From NCBI GenBank assembly GCA_021641225.1, contig JAJWXI010000024.1:1-17128 (forward strand): a stretch of DNA of 17,128 nt. Reading direction: 5' to 3'. This stretch comes from Collinsella aerofaciens. Lineage in GTDB: Bacteria > Actinomycetota > Coriobacteriia > Coriobacteriales > Coriobacteriaceae. Positions 15,472 to 17,128 of the stretch are shown one piece after another (position 1 is the stretch's first letter; the number at the start of each line of letters is the position of its first letter). A program made the translations under genes and the position numbers. The notes beneath the pieces are model-generated. The model saw nothing but the letters and a program-made list of their open reading frames with translations, ran no database searches and was not told the DNA's origin.

Positions 15472-15501
15472 TTTACGCTTCTTTTGGGCTCACCGTACTA
15501 T
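15472..15501 (+). promoter_or_regulatory. Candidate promoter of the ABC exporter gene
   Basis: TTTACG (15472-15477) and TACTAT (15496-15501) match the consensus at four of six bases each with an 18-base spacer. Transcription would begin near 15508, about 38 bases before the ATG. This is moderate evidence only. Confidence 0.4.
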
Positions 15502-15545
15502 CATGGTTCGAATTGAGTGTGAATGATGATAGGGAGCGCCTTTTT

Positions 15546-17128
15546 ATGATTGAGCTGCTCAGGCGTTTTGGTGGTAGGTTTCGCCGGTATATGGTGATTG
15601 GCCCTGCGTGCAAGCTGATCGAAGTGATCTTTGACCTGCTTACGCCGCTGGTGATTGCCCAGATGATCGATAAGGGCATCGGCGCGCACGATGTCAACGC
15701 CGTCGTCCGTTACGGCGTGGTGCTCGCCGCTATGGCTGTAATCGGCATCTCGTTTACGCTCGTCTGCCAAAAGATGGCGGCGCTCACCTCGCAGGGCATG
15801 GGCACCGACATCCGCGGCGCACTCTACGAGCATATCAACCGACTGAGCTATGCCGAGCTCGACCGCTTTGGCACGCCGTCGCTCATCACGCGCATTACCA
15901 ACGACGTTAACCAGGTGCAGCTTGCCGTGGCGCTGGGCGTGCGCATGCTCATCCGCTGGCCCTTCTTGGCCGTGGGCTCCATGGTCGCGGCCCTTGCCAT
16001 CGACCTTAAGCTCGGCATCATCTTTTTGATTTGCACGCCCGCCATCGGCCTGGTGTTTTGGTTTGTCATGGCGCGCTGCATTCCGTATTACAGGCAGCTG
16101 CAGGCAAAGCTCGACCGCATCGCGCTTATCTGCCGCGAGGGGCTTTCGGGTGCCCGCGTTGTTCGCGCCTTTGTGCGTGAGGACCACGAGCGCGAGCGTT
16201 TTGCTCAAGCCGCCGATGACCAGGCCCATACCGCCATCGCGGTGGGCAAGCTCTCGTCAATCCTTAATCCCGTCACGTTTCTTGTGATGAACCTGGGCGT
16301 GTGCGCCATCCTGTGGGTGGGCGGCATCCAGGTCAACGTGGGCGAGCTTACGCAGGGCCAGGTCATGGCGTTCGTCAACTACATGACGCAGACCCTGACC
16401 TCCATCGTGTATGTCGCCAACCTGGTCGTGGTCTTTACCAAGGCGAGCGCCAGCGCGTCGCGCATCAACGAGGTGCTCAATTGCGTGCCGAGCATCACCG
16501 ACGAGGACAACCAGCCGGTCACACTGCCCGAGCCGAGCGAGCTGACAGGTGACGCCGCTCCCGTTTTTGCACTGAGCTTTGACCATGCGAGTTTTTCGTT
16601 TGGCACGGGCGCCGCCAACGCCGTCAATGACGTGACCCTGGAGCTGCCGCTGGGCAAGACGCTCGGCATTATTGGTGGTACGGGCAGCGGCAAGTCTACG
16701 CTCGTCTCGCTTATCCCACGCCTGTACGATGCGGGCACCGGCAGCGTGAGCGTGATGGGTGCCGACGTGCGCACTTGGCCGCTCGACCAGCTGCGCCATG
16801 TGGTCGCGACCGTCCCGCAGCGCACGTCGCTGGTGAGCGGCACCATTCGCAGCAACCTGACCTGGCGTGACGAGTCGGCGACCGACGATGAGCTCTGGGC
16901 GGCGCTCGATATGGCGCAGGCGAGCGAGTTCGTGCGCAACAAGTCGCAGGGGCTCGATGCCCCGGTCGAGGCGGGCGGCAAGAACTTTAGCGGTGGCCAG
17001 CGCCAGCGCCTGACTATCGCGCGCGCCTTAGTGGGCTCGCCACAGATTCTGGTCATGGATGACTCCGCCTCGGCGCTCGACTTTAAGACCGACGCGGCGC
17101 TTCGCCACGCCATCCGCGAGCGCAGCGT
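15546..17128 (+). CDS. ABC exporter subunit (fused membrane and ATPase domains), 3' end outside window
   Basis: An ATP-driven multidrug or lipid exporter of the MsbA/BmrA/TM287 type; 527 codons are visible. The start ATG has AGGGAG at 15531-15536, nine bases upstream. The N-terminal half is a type I exporter membrane domain with hydrophobic segments from about residues 18-40, 55-75, 130-175 and 245-300, and coupling-helix features such as LDRFGTPSLITRITNDV. The ATPase domain has Walker A GGTGSGKST (377-385), a Q-loop (VPQRTSLVSGTI), the signature FSGGQRQRL (from 481) and Walker B ILVMDDSASALD (501-512). The residue after the Walker B Asp is Asp506, where an active exporter has Glu. In heterodimeric exporters (TM287/288, LmrCD, BmrCD) one subunit carries this change, so a partner gene is expected just downstream. 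Substrate unknown. Confidence 0.93.
   Translation, partial: MIELLRRFGGRFRRYMVIGPACKLIEVIFDLLTPLVIAQMIDKGIGAHDVNAVVRYGVVLAAMAVIGISFTLVCQKMAALTSQGMGTDIRGALYEHINRLSYAELDRFGTPSLITRITNDVNQVQLAVALGVRMLIRWPFLAVGSMVAALAIDLKLGIIFLICTPAIGLVFWFVMARCIPYYRQLQAKLDRIALICREGLSGARVVRAFVREDHERERFAQAADDQAHTAIAVGKLSSILNPVTFLVMNLGVCAILWVGGIQVNVGELTQGQVMAFVNYMTQTLTSIVYVANLVVVFTKASASASRINEVLNCVPSITDEDNQPVTLPEPSELTGDAAPVFALSFDHASFSFGTGAANAVNDVTLELPLGKTLGIIGGTGSGKSTLVSLIPRLYDAGTGSVSVMGADVRTWPLDQLRHVVATVPQRTSLVSGTIRSNLTWRDESATDDELWAALDMAQASEFVRNKSQGLDAPVEAGGKNFSGGQRQRLTIARALVGSPQILVMDDSASALDFKTDAALRHAIRERS

Overview
The window looks like chromosomal DNA from a high-GC Gram-positive gut bacterium, most likely a Collinsella-like member of the Coriobacteriia. 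This rests on GC-rich codon use, two sortase-anchored surface proteins, and a fibro-slime plus pilin-isopeptide domain style that I associate with gut Actinomycetota and Bacillota. The placement is inferred from style only, since no rRNA or marker protein is present.

Layout. Bases 1-1172 hold a glycerate kinase whose first few codons lie outside the window. Bases 1173-1762 are a long intergenic stretch rich in inverted repeats. It contains a divergent, diverged copy pair (about 1180-1523), a nine-G homopolymer at 1674-1682, and candidate promoters for the next gene. Bases 1763-13762 are one 3999-residue secreted surface protein that fills 70% of the window. Its order is signal peptide, N-terminal region with a fibro-slime (PA14-like) domain, two SpaA/Cna-B domains, about fifteen pilin-type isopeptide (Spy0128/FctA-like) domains interrupted by DUF11-like and DUF5979-like domains, a Pro/Gly/Ser linker, and an MPDTG sorting signal. 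A hairpin follows its stop codon. Then comes the small SRP RNA gene (about 13851-13955) with its own promoter, and directly after it a 33-bp perfect inverted repeat (13974-14080).

Bases 14219-14252 form a two-way terminator hairpin. It serves the minus-strand gene 14301-15332, a second, much smaller wall-anchored protein made of a long coiled coil, a Thr/Ser/Pro linker and a LANTG signal. Divergent from it, from 15546 to beyond the window end, is an ABC exporter subunit with fused membrane and ATPase domains. Its Walker B motif carries Asp where the catalytic Glu is expected, which suggests one half of a heterodimeric exporter.

How it fits together. The central theme is the cell surface: a giant stalk-like adhesin and a coiled-coil wall protein, both needing Sec export and a sortase encoded elsewhere. 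The SRP RNA sits between them by position only; it is a housekeeping gene. The most interesting signals are the G9 tract near the adhesin promoter (possible phase variation), the modular duplication and compositional gradient inside the adhesin gene, and the two unexplained inverted-repeat structures.
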